Positions 52,787-61,180 of a stretch of DNA of 64,000 nucleotides are shown in pieces; the first letter of the stretch is position 1, and each line of letters opens with the position of its first letter. Source of the stretch: Ezakiella coagulans. Lineage in GTDB: Bacteria; Bacillota; Clostridia; Tissierellales; Peptoniphilaceae. The position numbers and the translations under genes were made by a program. The notes beneath the pieces are model-generated. The model ran no database searches, was not told where the DNA came from, and saw nothing but the letters and a program-made list of their open reading frames with translations. Location: NCBI RefSeq assembly GCF_003096635.1, contig NZ_QEKV01000004.1, positions 124,001 through 188,000 on the forward strand, written 5' to 3'.

Positions 52787-52872
52787 CAGTTTACAATGAT
52801 AGTAATCCACCTGAATAGATCTAAAAATTAGCAGATTTAGCCATTGATTTTACTATAGGATTTTACAGGTGG
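52787..52872 (+). repeat. Cassette 3' repeat R2
   Basis: CAGTTTACAATGAT followed by the exact 20-mer shared with R1 and a similar continuation. It ends exactly where the 102-bp right-border repeat begins. Confidence 0.85.
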
Positions 52873-52873
52873 A

Positions 52874-52975
52874 ATTATAGAAATTGAATATATTGCGAAA
52901 ATTAATTGAGAGTTTTCGGGAAAATTTTTGTATATTTAAAGAAAAGCGAAGGAGAAATCTTTCGCTTTTTTGTGT
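52874..52975 (+). repeat. 102-bp direct repeat, right copy (with terminator)
   Basis: Copy of the nitroreductase 3' flank (43981-44082) including its AAGCGAA..TTCGCTT terminator. No nitroreductase gene is adjacent here. Confidence 0.92.
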
Positions 52976-53150
52976 TCGCATATGTTGTCGGAGTATCGAG
53001 AGTTTTAGTGTTAAATCCGGAGTTTATTTAGAGAAACGCTCGAGTTAAAACGGGATGAACTTTGAGGTTGTTTGGATTTAGATTAGAGCCTCGGTGAAAA
53101 AATATATTTTTAAATGTTGAAAATAATTGATTTAATCGAATTTAGATATG
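52976..53150. other. Non-coding DNA between border repeat and dyad array
   Basis: AT-rich, no open frame or clear signal seen. Confidence 0.6.
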
Positions 53151-55328
53151 CATGAAAACTATAGACTACATGGGAAATTTGGGAGAGAGATTTTAGAGAG
53201 AAGGTTTTTTGTGAGAGTTTTGATTGAAAGTTAAATAGATCGAAAGGAGAAAAATTGTAAAGATATAATGTTATTAAAATACGTGTAATTATTATATGAA
53301 AATTGATTGATTATATAAGTTGATTTCAGAAAAAATATTTTATCTTATGCATGCAAACTATAGACTACATGGATAATTAGAGAAAATGACCTTCTTAAAG
53401 GTGATTCACAGAGAATTATACATAGTTAGAAAAAATTTTGAGAATAATATATTTTTTTTCAGAAAAACATAAAGTAAATATTATTTGAATAGCTTAGAAA
53501 TATAATGTTTTAATTATATAAGCTGATTTTAGTTAAACGATTGTTTTAGATTATGCATGCAAACTATAGACTACATGGATAATTAGAGAAAATGACCTTA
53601 TTAAAGGTGATTCACAGAGAATTATACATAGTTAGAAAAAATTTTGAGAATAAGATGATTATTTTTTCAGAAAAATCTAAAGTAAATATTATTTGAATAG
53701 CTTAGAAATATAATGTTTAAATTATATAAGCGGATTTTAGTTAAACGATTGTTTTAGATTATGTATGCAAACTATAGACTACATGCATAATTAGAGAAAA
53801 TGACCTTATTAAAGGTGATTCACAGAGAATTATACATAGTTAGAAAAAATTTTGAGAATAAGATGATTATTTTTTCAGAAAAATCTAAAGTAAATATTAT
53901 TTGAATAACTTAGAAATATAATGTTTTAATTATATAAGCTGATTTTAGTTAAACGATTGTTTTAGATTATGCATGCAAACTATAGACTACATGGATAATC
54001 TAGGACAGGAATTTTAGAGAGAATGTTTTTTGTGTGAGTTGTAATTGAAAATTAAACGGCTTAAACGAAGAAAGAATTTGTAAGTATATAATTTTATAAT
54101 AAAGAGCTGATTAATGAGATAATATATTTTGCTAGAGTTTTGAAAGACGATATAAAGATCACATAAGGTGATTTCCAAAAAAGATGATTTATATTACGCA
54201 TGCAAACTATAGACTACATGGATAATCTGGGACAGAAATTTTAGAGAGAATGTATTTTGTGTGAGTTGTAATTGAAAATTAAACGGCTTAAACTAAGAAA
54301 GAATTTGTAAGTATATAATTTTATAATAAAGAGCTGATTAATGAGATAATATATTTTGCTAGAGTTTTGAAAGACGATATAAAGATCAAATAAGGTGATT
54401 TCCAAAAAAGATGATTTATATTATGCATGCAAACTATAGACTACATGGATAATTTTCAATAAGAACTTTTGAGAGAGTATATTTTGAGAGAGTTCTGATT
54501 TAAAATTAAATACATTTAAATGTAAAAAAATTAAGAATATAATAGTATAAAAAAGATGATTATAAAGAGAATGAATTTTGTGTGAGTTTTTAAGAATAAT
54601 ATAAAGATTATATGGGGTTGCTTTGTGTGATTATTATATGAACTGATTTCCGGAAAAAATGATTTATATTATGTATGCAAACTATAGACTACATGGATAA
54701 TTTGAGAGGGGTGTTTTCTGAAAAAAGGATTTCGGAGAGAGTAGTGTAGATTTAAGAAAATAATTTATAGAAAAGATAATCTATTGAATAATAATTTCAG
54801 AAAAAATAAACCATGAAAAAATAATCTATGGAAAAATAATCTATGGAATAATATTTTTAGGAAAAATATTTTAACGAGATGATAATTTATGGAAAATATT
54901 TTTTTATCAGTAAAACTTACAATAATTCTATGTGTTAGATTTAAAATATTATATGCTTAGTATATGTGAGATGATTGTATTAAAATTGATTGATTAATAA
55001 GTGGACTTTAGTTAAGATGTTTTTTATATTATCCATGCAAACTATATGCTACATGGATAATATGAGAGGGATATTTTTTTAAAAGGGATTTCGGAGAGGG
55101 TAGTGTAGATTTAAGAGAAATTATATTGGAGGGATTAGTGTAGATTTAAGAAAGATAATTTATAGAAAAAATGATTTATAGACTAATCTTTTTATCAAAA
55201 AAAGTAACAAAAATATTATGTAAGAGAATTGAAATATAATAATATGATTATACGAAAATTGGTTGATTATATGAACTGATTTCGGTAATAAATGTTTTGT
55301 ATCATGCATGCAAACAATAGGTTACATG
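53151..55328. repeat. Array of ten dyad-centred repeat units (~200-270 bp period)
   Basis: A 22-bp core, CATGCAAACTATAGACTACATG or a close variant, starts at 53151, 53350, 53556, 53764, 53972, 54199, 54426, 54674, 55034 and 55307. Most copies have ATTAT before and GATAAT after, making an imperfect dyad with CTATAG at its centre. Text between cores is repeated in blocks (ACCTT..AAAGGT hairpin, GATTCACAGAGAATTATACA). No coding frame is seen. Flanking genes converge on it. Confidence 0.92.
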
Positions 55329-55442
55329 GATAAATTTATAAAGAATGTTTTTTGTGAGAGTTTTGATTGAAAAAGAAATAGATTAAAAGGAGAGAAATTT
55401 GTAAGGATATGATGTTATTGAAAAAAGAGATGATTAATGAGG

Positions 55443-55935
55443 GGATAAACGATTAATGATAGGATAAACGATTAATGATAGGATAAACGATTAATGAGGG
55501 GATAAACGATTAATTAAGGGATAAAAGATTAATGATGGGATAAACGATTAATTAAGGGATAAAAGATTAATGTGGGGATAAAAGATTAATGAGGGATAAA
55601 AGATTAATGAGGGATAAAAGATTAATGAGGGGATAAAAGATTAATGATAGGATAAAAGATTAATGAGAGGATAAAGGATTAATGAGAGGATAAACGATTA
55701 ATGAGGGATAAAAGATTAATGAGGGGATAAACGATTAATGATAGGATAAACGATTAATGATGGGATAAAAGATAAATGAGGGGATAAAAGATAAATGAGG
55801 GGATAAAAGATTAATGAGAGGATAAACGATTAATGAGGGGATAAACGATTAATGAGGGATAAACGATTAATGATGGGATAAAAGATTACTGAGGGGATAA
55901 AAGATTACTGATGGGATAAAAGAGTAATGAGCGGG
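55443..55935. repeat. Minisatellite of 26 units of 18-19 bp
   Basis: Unit GGGATAAAMGATTAATGAK (M = A or C, K = G or T), with GATAAA and TTACTG variants and mixed 18/19-bp lengths. The mixed length excludes an in-frame protein repeat. It directly follows the last dyad unit. Confidence 0.95.
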
Positions 55936-56149
55936 TAAATGTTATTGAGACATAAGTTGATTCAAAAATCTGATAATAGTTAGAACGGGATAGGAGCTAG
56001 AACAAGGATAAGTATTGAAAAATACATGAGTGTATAAAATAGGTGATGCTTAAATCATTATCTGACTCTCAATGGATTCAAACAGAGTGTTGAGTTTGGT
56101 AAATTTCATAGATTTTATAGATTTAATATTTTATTAATTCCGACATATC
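55936..56149. other. Non-coding tail of the repeat region
   Basis: No gene or clear repeat seen; it lies beyond the stop of the minus-strand membrane protein gene. Confidence 0.6.
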
Positions 56150-56590
56150 TTAGTCTTTCACTATATAAAATTCACCATTATTGTTGTTGAAAATTATTAA
56201 TTTTCTATTTTCTGTACGAAATACATATGCACCTCTAAGCAATATATTTTTCGGTTTTATATATCCCAGCTGCGCTATTTCTACGTTTTTAAAGTTGTTT
56301 TGTTTAAGTTTGTGTTTCGCTTGATTAATAGTGTAGTTGGGCTTCAAATATAGAAAGATTATCAGGCTGATTGCAACAAATATATAGCTGATTATTAATG
56401 TTCTGCGGTTGTTATTTTTTAAAAAAGCTATTATGAGCGAATAGAAAATAGTCACATATGGCATTAGCATAACATCTGCTCGATAAAAAATAATATCCAA
56501 AATAATAATTAAAAGTATAACTATAAACGGGATGATTTTGATTAAAGTATTGGTACTGACCTTGTGCTTCAGAAATTTTTGCGATTTCAT
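56150..56590 (-). CDS. Membrane protein of unknown function
   Basis: 146 residues with about four membrane helices: LIKIIPFIVILLIIILDIIF, VMLMPYVTIFYSLIIAFL and LIISYIFVAISLIIFLYL (the first may be two). A C-terminal soluble part of ~60 residues follows (AKHKLKQNNFKNVEIAQLGY, VFRTENRKLIIFNNNNGEFY). The minus-strand ATG follows AAGGAG. It is the only gene facing the repeat array and is transcribed toward it. No family recognised. Confidence 0.72.
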   Translation of the reverse strand: MKSQKFLKHKVSTNTLIKIIPFIVILLIIILDIIFYRADVMLMPYVTIFYSLIIAFLKNNNRRTLIISYIFVAISLIIFLYLKPNYTINQAKHKLKQNNFKNVEIAQLGYIKPKNILLRGAYVFRTENRKLIIFNNNNGEFYIVKD

Positions 56591-56710
56591 AGGGTTAACT
56601 CCTTCTATTTTATTTATGTATGATTCTTTCGTATAACTTTAGTTATTACAATCTAAAACTAAAAAATATATTCTTTTCACTTTATATAATAAGTCCGTTT
56701 TGTAAATCAT

Positions 56711-56739
56711 TTGATAAAAGCGTGTAAAAGGTATATAAT
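56711..56739 (+). promoter_or_regulatory. Promoter of the LTA-synthase-like gene
   Basis: TTGATA, 17 bp, TATAAT; 30 bp before the ATG at 56770. Confidence 0.75.
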
Positions 56740-56769
56740 GATAAACAAAGATTATAGTAGGAGAGAGTT

Positions 56770-58596
56770 ATGGCGGAGTTTTTTAAGAAGTATTTCAGCA
56801 AGAATTTTTTCTATGATGTTTTATTTATTTTTGCGTTATCGCTTGTGGTGACTTTTGCGAGTTTTTTATTTATTGACGGGGTTGTGCATTTTTCGATTCC
56901 GTTTGTTTTGCTTAAAAAACCGACGATTCTTTTTATGAATTTTATTCCGGTTTTTATTTTGATGCTCATTATGTATTTTGCGCTCGGAAGTGTCGGAGGG
57001 GCATTCCTGTCAATCGGGGCTATGATTTTTATTATGGGCGTCGCAAATCAAAACAAGCTTTTTTATCGCGACGACAATCTCAAGATTACGGATATCGTGC
57101 TTTTAAAGGAGACTTTGGGCATGGTGAAGTCCGGAGTTTCAATCAAGCTTAGTCCGCTTTATTTCATTTATCCATCAATTCTCATTGTAGGCGGTTATTA
57201 TCTTTTGAAAATCGATAAGTTTAGGCTAAAGAAGATTATGAGGTTTTCGGGGGCTATTCTAATGTGCTTCGTCGGCTTTTACACTCTTTCAAATTTTATG
57301 ACTGTGCGTGACACTTATTGGAACAATTCTATGAGCCTTTTTCACCCTTATATTGAAGTTGAACGTGCGAAGGATCGCGGCTTGGTCTACACTTTCTTTT
57401 ATCATTACAAGGATTTTTTCTATAAGAAGCCGGATGTGTATGACGAAAAAATGGTTATGGACAAGCTTGATTCATACGAGGAGTCGATGCCGATGGACGA
57501 CGAAAAGGTGGATATATTTTTGATTTTGGGCGAGTCGTTTGCGGATTTGGAGGAGAAAGGCGCGAAAGTTGACTCTGAGGTTTATCGCTCATTTCGAAAG
57601 CTCCAGGACAAAAGTATATGCGGGCTAATTCAAAATTATACTTTCGGCGGCGGCACGATTGAAGCGGAGAGGTATATTTATCAGGGTGCTGAGAGTTTTC
57701 CGCCATATATAAAAAATATAAACACATTTGTTTGGATGCTCAAAAATGCGGGCTACGCTACAAAGTCAATGCATCCGTTCACCGGCAAATTTTACAATCG
57801 TTTAAACACAAATCAATTTTTGGGATTCGATGAATTTTTACATTCGGAGAATTATTTTGATGAATATTTTGTAAATAAAGAAGCGGACTATTTTCCGGAC
57901 AGGATTCTATTTCCGCTTGTTTTAAAGTATTACAGAAATCGTGACAAGAGTAAGAGGTATTTTAACTCGGTGATTACGATGCAAAATCACACGCCATACA
58001 GCTCGGAGGACAAGGGGATTGACGATTATCTCGACAGAAAGAGTTTTAATGGCACCGACGAAGAGTATAACATTGCGAACAACTATTTATACGGAGTGAA
58101 GGACACTGCGGATCAGCTTCTCAATTTTACGGAAGAGCTCGAGAAAGAGAAGTCGCCGGTGGTTGTGATTTTTTATGGGGACCATTTGGCACGGCTTGGC
58201 GAAGAGGGCAAGATTTATGAAAAGATGGGCGTAGATATTGGTTTTGATTCGCCGGAAGGTTGGCTTAAGCACTATACGACACCTTTTATCATTTGGGCAA
58301 ATTCCGCCGCAAAAGAGAAAATCGGAGACGATATGGTCGGAGAAATTCCGACGATGAGCAATTATTATTTGTTTTCTTATGCACTCGAAAAGATGGGCTA
58401 TAAAACGCCGTATATTCAGTATCTGAGCGAGAGACGCAAGGAATATCCGGTGGATGCGTCGTCCTATATTTCGGAAAACGGAAAGCTCACCGCCGACCCG
58501 AGCGAAAAGACCAAGAAAGATAAGCTCTTTCATTATATGATGCAATATTACAGGCTCAGCCATTTTTCGTACGACGAAATTGCGGATAAGAAATAA
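56770..58596 (+). CDS. LTA synthase family (phosphoglycerol/sulfatase-type) membrane enzyme
   Basis: 608 residues. Five N-terminal membrane helices (~15-190) are followed by an extracellular sulfatase-fold domain. Metal and nucleophile regions: FLILGESFADL (first metal Glu), NYTFGGGTIEAERYI (Thr nucleophile), MHPFTGKFYNR, SVITMQNHTPYS and FYGDHLARLG (Asp-His metal ligands). These match lipoteichoic acid synthase-like enzymes that transfer glycerol phosphate to surface polymers. It is a single-gene unit with its own promoter. Exact polymer substrate unknown. Confidence 0.92.
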   Translation: MAEFFKKYFSKNFFYDVLFIFALSLVVTFASFLFIDGVVHFSIPFVLLKKPTILFMNFIPVFILMLIMYFALGSVGGAFLSIGAMIFIMGVANQNKLFYRDDNLKITDIVLLKETLGMVKSGVSIKLSPLYFIYPSILIVGGYYLLKIDKFRLKKIMRFSGAILMCFVGFYTLSNFMTVRDTYWNNSMSLFHPYIEVERAKDRGLVYTFFYHYKDFFYKKPDVYDEKMVMDKLDSYEESMPMDDEKVDIFLILGESFADLEEKGAKVDSEVYRSFRKLQDKSICGLIQNYTFGGGTIEAERYIYQGAESFPPYIKNINTFVWMLKNAGYATKSMHPFTGKFYNRLNTNQFLGFDEFLHSENYFDEYFVNKEADYFPDRILFPLVLKYYRNRDKSKRYFNSVITMQNHTPYSSEDKGIDDYLDRKSFNGTDEEYNIANNYLYGVKDTADQLLNFTEELEKEKSPVVVIFYGDHLARLGEEGKIYEKMGVDIGFDSPEGWLKHYTTPFIIWANSAAKEKIGDDMVGEIPTMSNYYLFSYALEKMGYKTPYIQYLSERRKEYPVDASSYISENGKLTADPSEKTKKDKLFHYMMQYYRLSHFSYDEIADKK

Positions 58597-58598
58597 AA

Positions 58599-58719
58599 TT
58601 GAACAATCCAACCAGCAAAACCACTAAAAGCTATAGAAGAAGGAAGAAGAGTGGCGTTGGATAGAGATATTAAAGCCTATGACAATATCGAAGATTTAAT
58701 GAAAGAGCTTGGGGTATGA
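58599..58719 (+). pseudogene. RelB antitoxin C-terminal remnant
   Basis: The stretch reads KAIEEGRRVALDRDIKAYDN then IEDLMKELGV, nearly identical to the relB C-terminus at 44340-44450, with one base inserted upstream (near 58620) and no start codon. No toxin gene follows. It is the second, broken copy of the RelB/YafQ locus. Confidence 0.85.
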
Positions 58720-58770
58720 GAGAAATAAGTATATTTGTTTTATATCTATTATTAATTATGTTGAGGTATT

Positions 58771-59421
58771 ATGATTAGAACATGGAAAAATGCGTTTCAC
58801 AACAGAAATGTTTATATAGATTTTGAATATGAAGATCTGAAGGATAAAAAAACGGATTCGTTCTTGGAGATTTATAATTCACGATGTGCGCCGCTTCAAT
58901 TTATGGTTGACTCGAGCAATACTTTAAAACGAGATATTGCAAAGACGTGGGGGTTTAAAAAGATGAGATCGTGTTATTCTCTTGAGGTCACGAAGGATGA
59001 TTTGATTTCGCATGAGAATCGAACGATTGAAATTTGTGAGGCGAATTCAGAGGATGAGATTTATGAGAATTTTTCGAAAATTTATTTTGATTATTATAGG
59101 AATTCTCATGAAGCTATAAATCCTGTGAGTGCAAGCTTTAATGAGTTTAAGGAGATTTTGCCTGAGAAAATTTATTTTAGCCGAGAGGGCGGAATGAGTT
59201 TTGCATTTATTGAGAAAAATGAAATTGCGTACGTTTATTCAGATAATTTAAAAATTGCTGAAGATTTTTTTCGAGCGGTGGCGGAGAAGATGTTTTGTGA
59301 TTATGATACGATATTTTTTGAAGCGGACGATGTTGACGAATGTGCGATGCGATTAAAAAATATTTTTTCGAGCGGAGTCAAAGATGTTTTTGAGACATGG
59401 ATTTACGATTTGGAAGAATAG
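58771..59421 (+). CDS. Hypothetical protein, possibly GNAT-like
   Basis: 216 residues. The N-terminal half (YEDLKDKKTDSFLEIYNSRC, KRDIAKTWGFKKMRSCYSLE) and the second half (EIYENFSKIYFDYYRNSH, GGMSFAFIEKNEIAYVYSDN, VDECAMRLKNIF) have the alternating strand/helix look of a degenerate double GNAT fold, but no acetyl-CoA loop is clear. ATG 58771 is preceded by a weak GAGGTATT. A terminator follows. Function unknown. Confidence 0.6.
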   Translation: MIRTWKNAFHNRNVYIDFEYEDLKDKKTDSFLEIYNSRCAPLQFMVDSSNTLKRDIAKTWGFKKMRSCYSLEVTKDDLISHENRTIEICEANSEDEIYENFSKIYFDYYRNSHEAINPVSASFNEFKEILPEKIYFSREGGMSFAFIEKNEIAYVYSDNLKIAEDFFRAVAEKMFCDYDTIFFEADDVDECAMRLKNIFSSGVKDVFETWIYDLEE

Positions 59422-59437
59422 AATAAATAAAATTTTT

Positions 59438-59460
59438 AAAAGCGGGGGACCGCTTTTTTT
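59438..59460 (+). terminator. Terminator after the hypothetical gene
   Basis: AAGCGG / CCGCTT stem and T run, a copy of the one at 44788. Confidence 0.85.
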
Positions 59461-59618
59461 GTTTGCAAAAAATAGGATAATTGCTTTATTAGCCTATTTA
59501 TGATATAATATATCTTAACAATAAAACGGATAAGTGATAATAATATAGTAATTTTTTATATCCATTATGGCACTTATTGGTAGAAAGAAAAATGAACAAA
59601 TAAGACTAAAAAAGAGCT
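59438..59618 (+). repeat. Dispersed module copy 2 (terminator, promoter, XRE fragment)
   Basis: Diverged copy of 44788-44984. The TGATATAAT -10 (59501-59509) is kept, but the XRE start codon has become ATA and the frame is broken. A start-less stretch, LQPVDPLKEVLDILINYRNN, follows at 59611-59670. Confidence 0.78.
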
Positions 59619-59701
59619 GCAACCTGTAGATCCATTGAAAGAGGTATTAGATATCCTGATTAACTATAGAAATAATATTTATTTAGACAGGAGGAAATAA
59701 A

Positions 59702-60202
59702 GTGAGTCAAGAAAATAAGATAAATCAATCTTGCTGAGGTTCAATACAAAAAACCACTGGTACAGTGGAAGAAAAAGCAAATTGCCCCAAATGTCACAAA
59801 ATAGGAGAAAAGGTTAAGAATATAACTGTAAAGCATATGGTATCAGAAAACCTTATGGGAAAGGTTGTAGATGAAGAAACTTACTATTTATGTATGAATG
59901 AAGATTGTGATGTCGTGTATTATAACTTAAACAATGAAAGAGTTTTTTATAAGGAAGATGTAAAAGTTCCTATATGGTTTAAAAAGGATGCAAATCCCAA
60001 ATATATATGCTATTGCAACCAAGTTACAGAGCAACAAATTATAAACGCTGTTTTAGATGATGGTGCAAAGAATATTAAAGATATTATTAGACTTACAGGG
60101 GCAATGAAAAATGCAAAGTGCGAAATTAACAATCCTTTGGGTAAATGCTGTAGTCCTTTTATTCAAGAAACCATCAATAAAGCATTAAATAGCAAAAAAT
60201 AG
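59702..60202 (+). CDS. Putative selenocysteine-containing CopZ-like iron-sulfur metallochaperone
   Basis: AGGAGG at 59689-59694 stands 7 nt before GTG 59702. The frame reads SQENKINQSC, then TGA (59735-59737), then GSIQKTTGTVEEKANCPKCH and on to the stop at 60202 (166 codons if TGA is read). Without read-through, the next GTG (59765) has no ribosome site. The downstream protein has CPKC, a CMNEDCD pair, CYCNQVTEQQI, a conserved Cys (AKCEI) and KCCSPF, the cysteines of the CopZ-like [2Fe-2S]/Zn metallochaperone family. A hairpin CCACT-GGTAC-AGTGG (59754-59768) begins 16 nt after the TGA with G in its loop, like a bacterial SECIS. Sec at this site (Cys-Sec-Gly-Ser) is inference; a nonsense mutation is the alternative. 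Confidence 0.72.
59754..59768 (+). promoter_or_regulatory. SECIS-like hairpin downstream of in-frame TGA
   Basis: 5-bp stem CCACT/AGTGG with loop GGTAC. The first loop G is 22 nt after the TGA, within the range expected of bacterial SECIS elements. Confidence 0.65.
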
Positions 60203-60281
60203 TTTGCGACAAATAATTTATAAAGTACGTAATAACAGTAATAAAATTAAAAATAATAAAAAACTATAGAATTAAAATTTT

Positions 60282-60319
60282 AGCGGTTCAGATGTAAAAG
60301 TCTGGGCCGCTTTTTTTGT
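60282..60319 (+). terminator. Terminator after the metallochaperone gene
   Basis: AGCGG..CAGA pairing with TCTG..CCGCT, T run, then the GTTTGCAAAAAATAG text also found after the terminator at 59438. Confidence 0.85.
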
Positions 60320-60380
60320 TTGCAAAAAATAGTTTTCTAAAATCGACTTTCTGAGGATATATATTTTTGGAGGTGATTTT

Positions 60381-60659
60381 ATGGATAAATCAGTTTTTAT
60401 GGAAAGGCTGGCGGAGATGGATCTTTATACGAGTTATACAGAGACTCTTTCGCCGCATGGAAAGTCGGTCACGTACGAGGTGATGGACAGTTTCAGCAGC
60501 ACGGTTGCGACGATTTATATGGACGAAAACGGAAAGAACTTCAATTTTTTCTACAATGATTTTATGAGCGACATGAGTGCAGATGAGAAGGTGAGTTTTT
60601 ATATTTATTTTCTCAGTTTTTTTCAAACTTTAAATTTCGGGAGGGATTTGGATGAATAA
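60381..60659 (+). CDS. Small acidic protein, tandem paralogue 1
   Basis: 92 residues. Shares its layout with the next two genes: an N-terminal helix ending in a DLYTSYTE-type strand, a middle YEVMD strand, FNFFYNDF, and a C-terminal helix (DEKVSFYIYFLSFFQTL). ATG 60381 follows GGAGGTGATTTT. It overlaps the next gene by 8 bp. No known family recognised; the trio precedes a replication-organiser-like gene. Confidence 0.75.
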   Translation: MDKSVFMERLAEMDLYTSYTETLSPHGKSVTYEVMDSFSSTVATIYMDENGKNFNFFYNDFMSDMSADEKVSFYIYFLSFFQTLNFGRDLDE

Positions 60660-60906
60660 AAATGAATTGAAAACATTTCTTGCGGAAAGGGGACTTTTTC
60701 TTGTGTTTCTCGAGGAGAATGCACCGGGGCTTATAAGTTATAGGTTTTCGGTGATTTCTCGGGGCAAATTGCCGTTTATGGAGTTTGTGGTTTATGACGG
60801 CGTGAAAGAGTTTATGTTTTACGAAAATGAGTATGTGGACACTCTGAAATTTGAGGACAAGTTCGAGATTTACGAGAAGCTTTTGACGCTCATCGACAGA
60901 TTTTAG
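60652..60906 (+). CDS. Small acidic protein, tandem paralogue 2
   Basis: 84 residues: ELKTFLAERGLFLVFLEENA, YRFSVIS, EFMFYENEYVDTLKFEDKFE, IYEKLLTLI. Same order of elements as paralogues 1 and 3. GGGAGG ribosome site inside the end of the preceding gene. Probably translated together with its neighbours. Confidence 0.75.
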   Translation: MNKNELKTFLAERGLFLVFLEENAPGLISYRFSVISRGKLPFMEFVVYDGVKEFMFYENEYVDTLKFEDKFEIYEKLLTLIDRF

Positions 60907-60915
60907 GAGGAAGTT

Positions 60916-61167
60916 ATGGATTTAAAAGAATTTGTAGAGTTTTTACACGACGAGGGGCTCACTCTTGTTTATAAGGAGTCCACGAAAGGTGACGAATACG
61001 AATATGAGGTTCGGGATGCGGACATGCACCCGATTCTTTTTGTATCGTCGATTGCGGGCGTGACGGATTTTAAGTTTATAGAGAGTGATTATATTTATAA
61101 TTTAGATTTTAATAAAAAGATGAATATTTATAGGAATGCTCTGAGTTTTATATCAGGGATTAATTAG
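60916..61167 (+). CDS. Small acidic protein, tandem paralogue 3
   Basis: 83 residues: LKEFVEFLHDEGLTLVYKES, YEYEVRDADMHPILFVSSI, DFKFIESDYIYNLDFNKKMN, IYRNALSFI. Nine bp after paralogue 2, with AGGAGG. Thirteen bp later the DUF4373-like gene begins, so four genes form one operon. Confidence 0.75.
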   Translation: MDLKEFVEFLHDEGLTLVYKESTKGDEYEYEVRDADMHPILFVSSIAGVTDFKFIESDYIYNLDFNKKMNIYRNALSFISGIN

Positions 61168-61180
61168 GGGAGGAGATTTT

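Noticed and set aside
53151-55328. Dyad repeats as rho-independent terminators
   Set aside because: The arms are interrupted (CATG, then mismatches, then CTATAG) and no T runs follow; a protein-binding or recombination site fits better.
55443-55935. CRISPR array or repetitive protein gene
   Set aside because: Units are contiguous without spacers, and unit length alternates between 18 and 19 bp, which destroys any reading frame.
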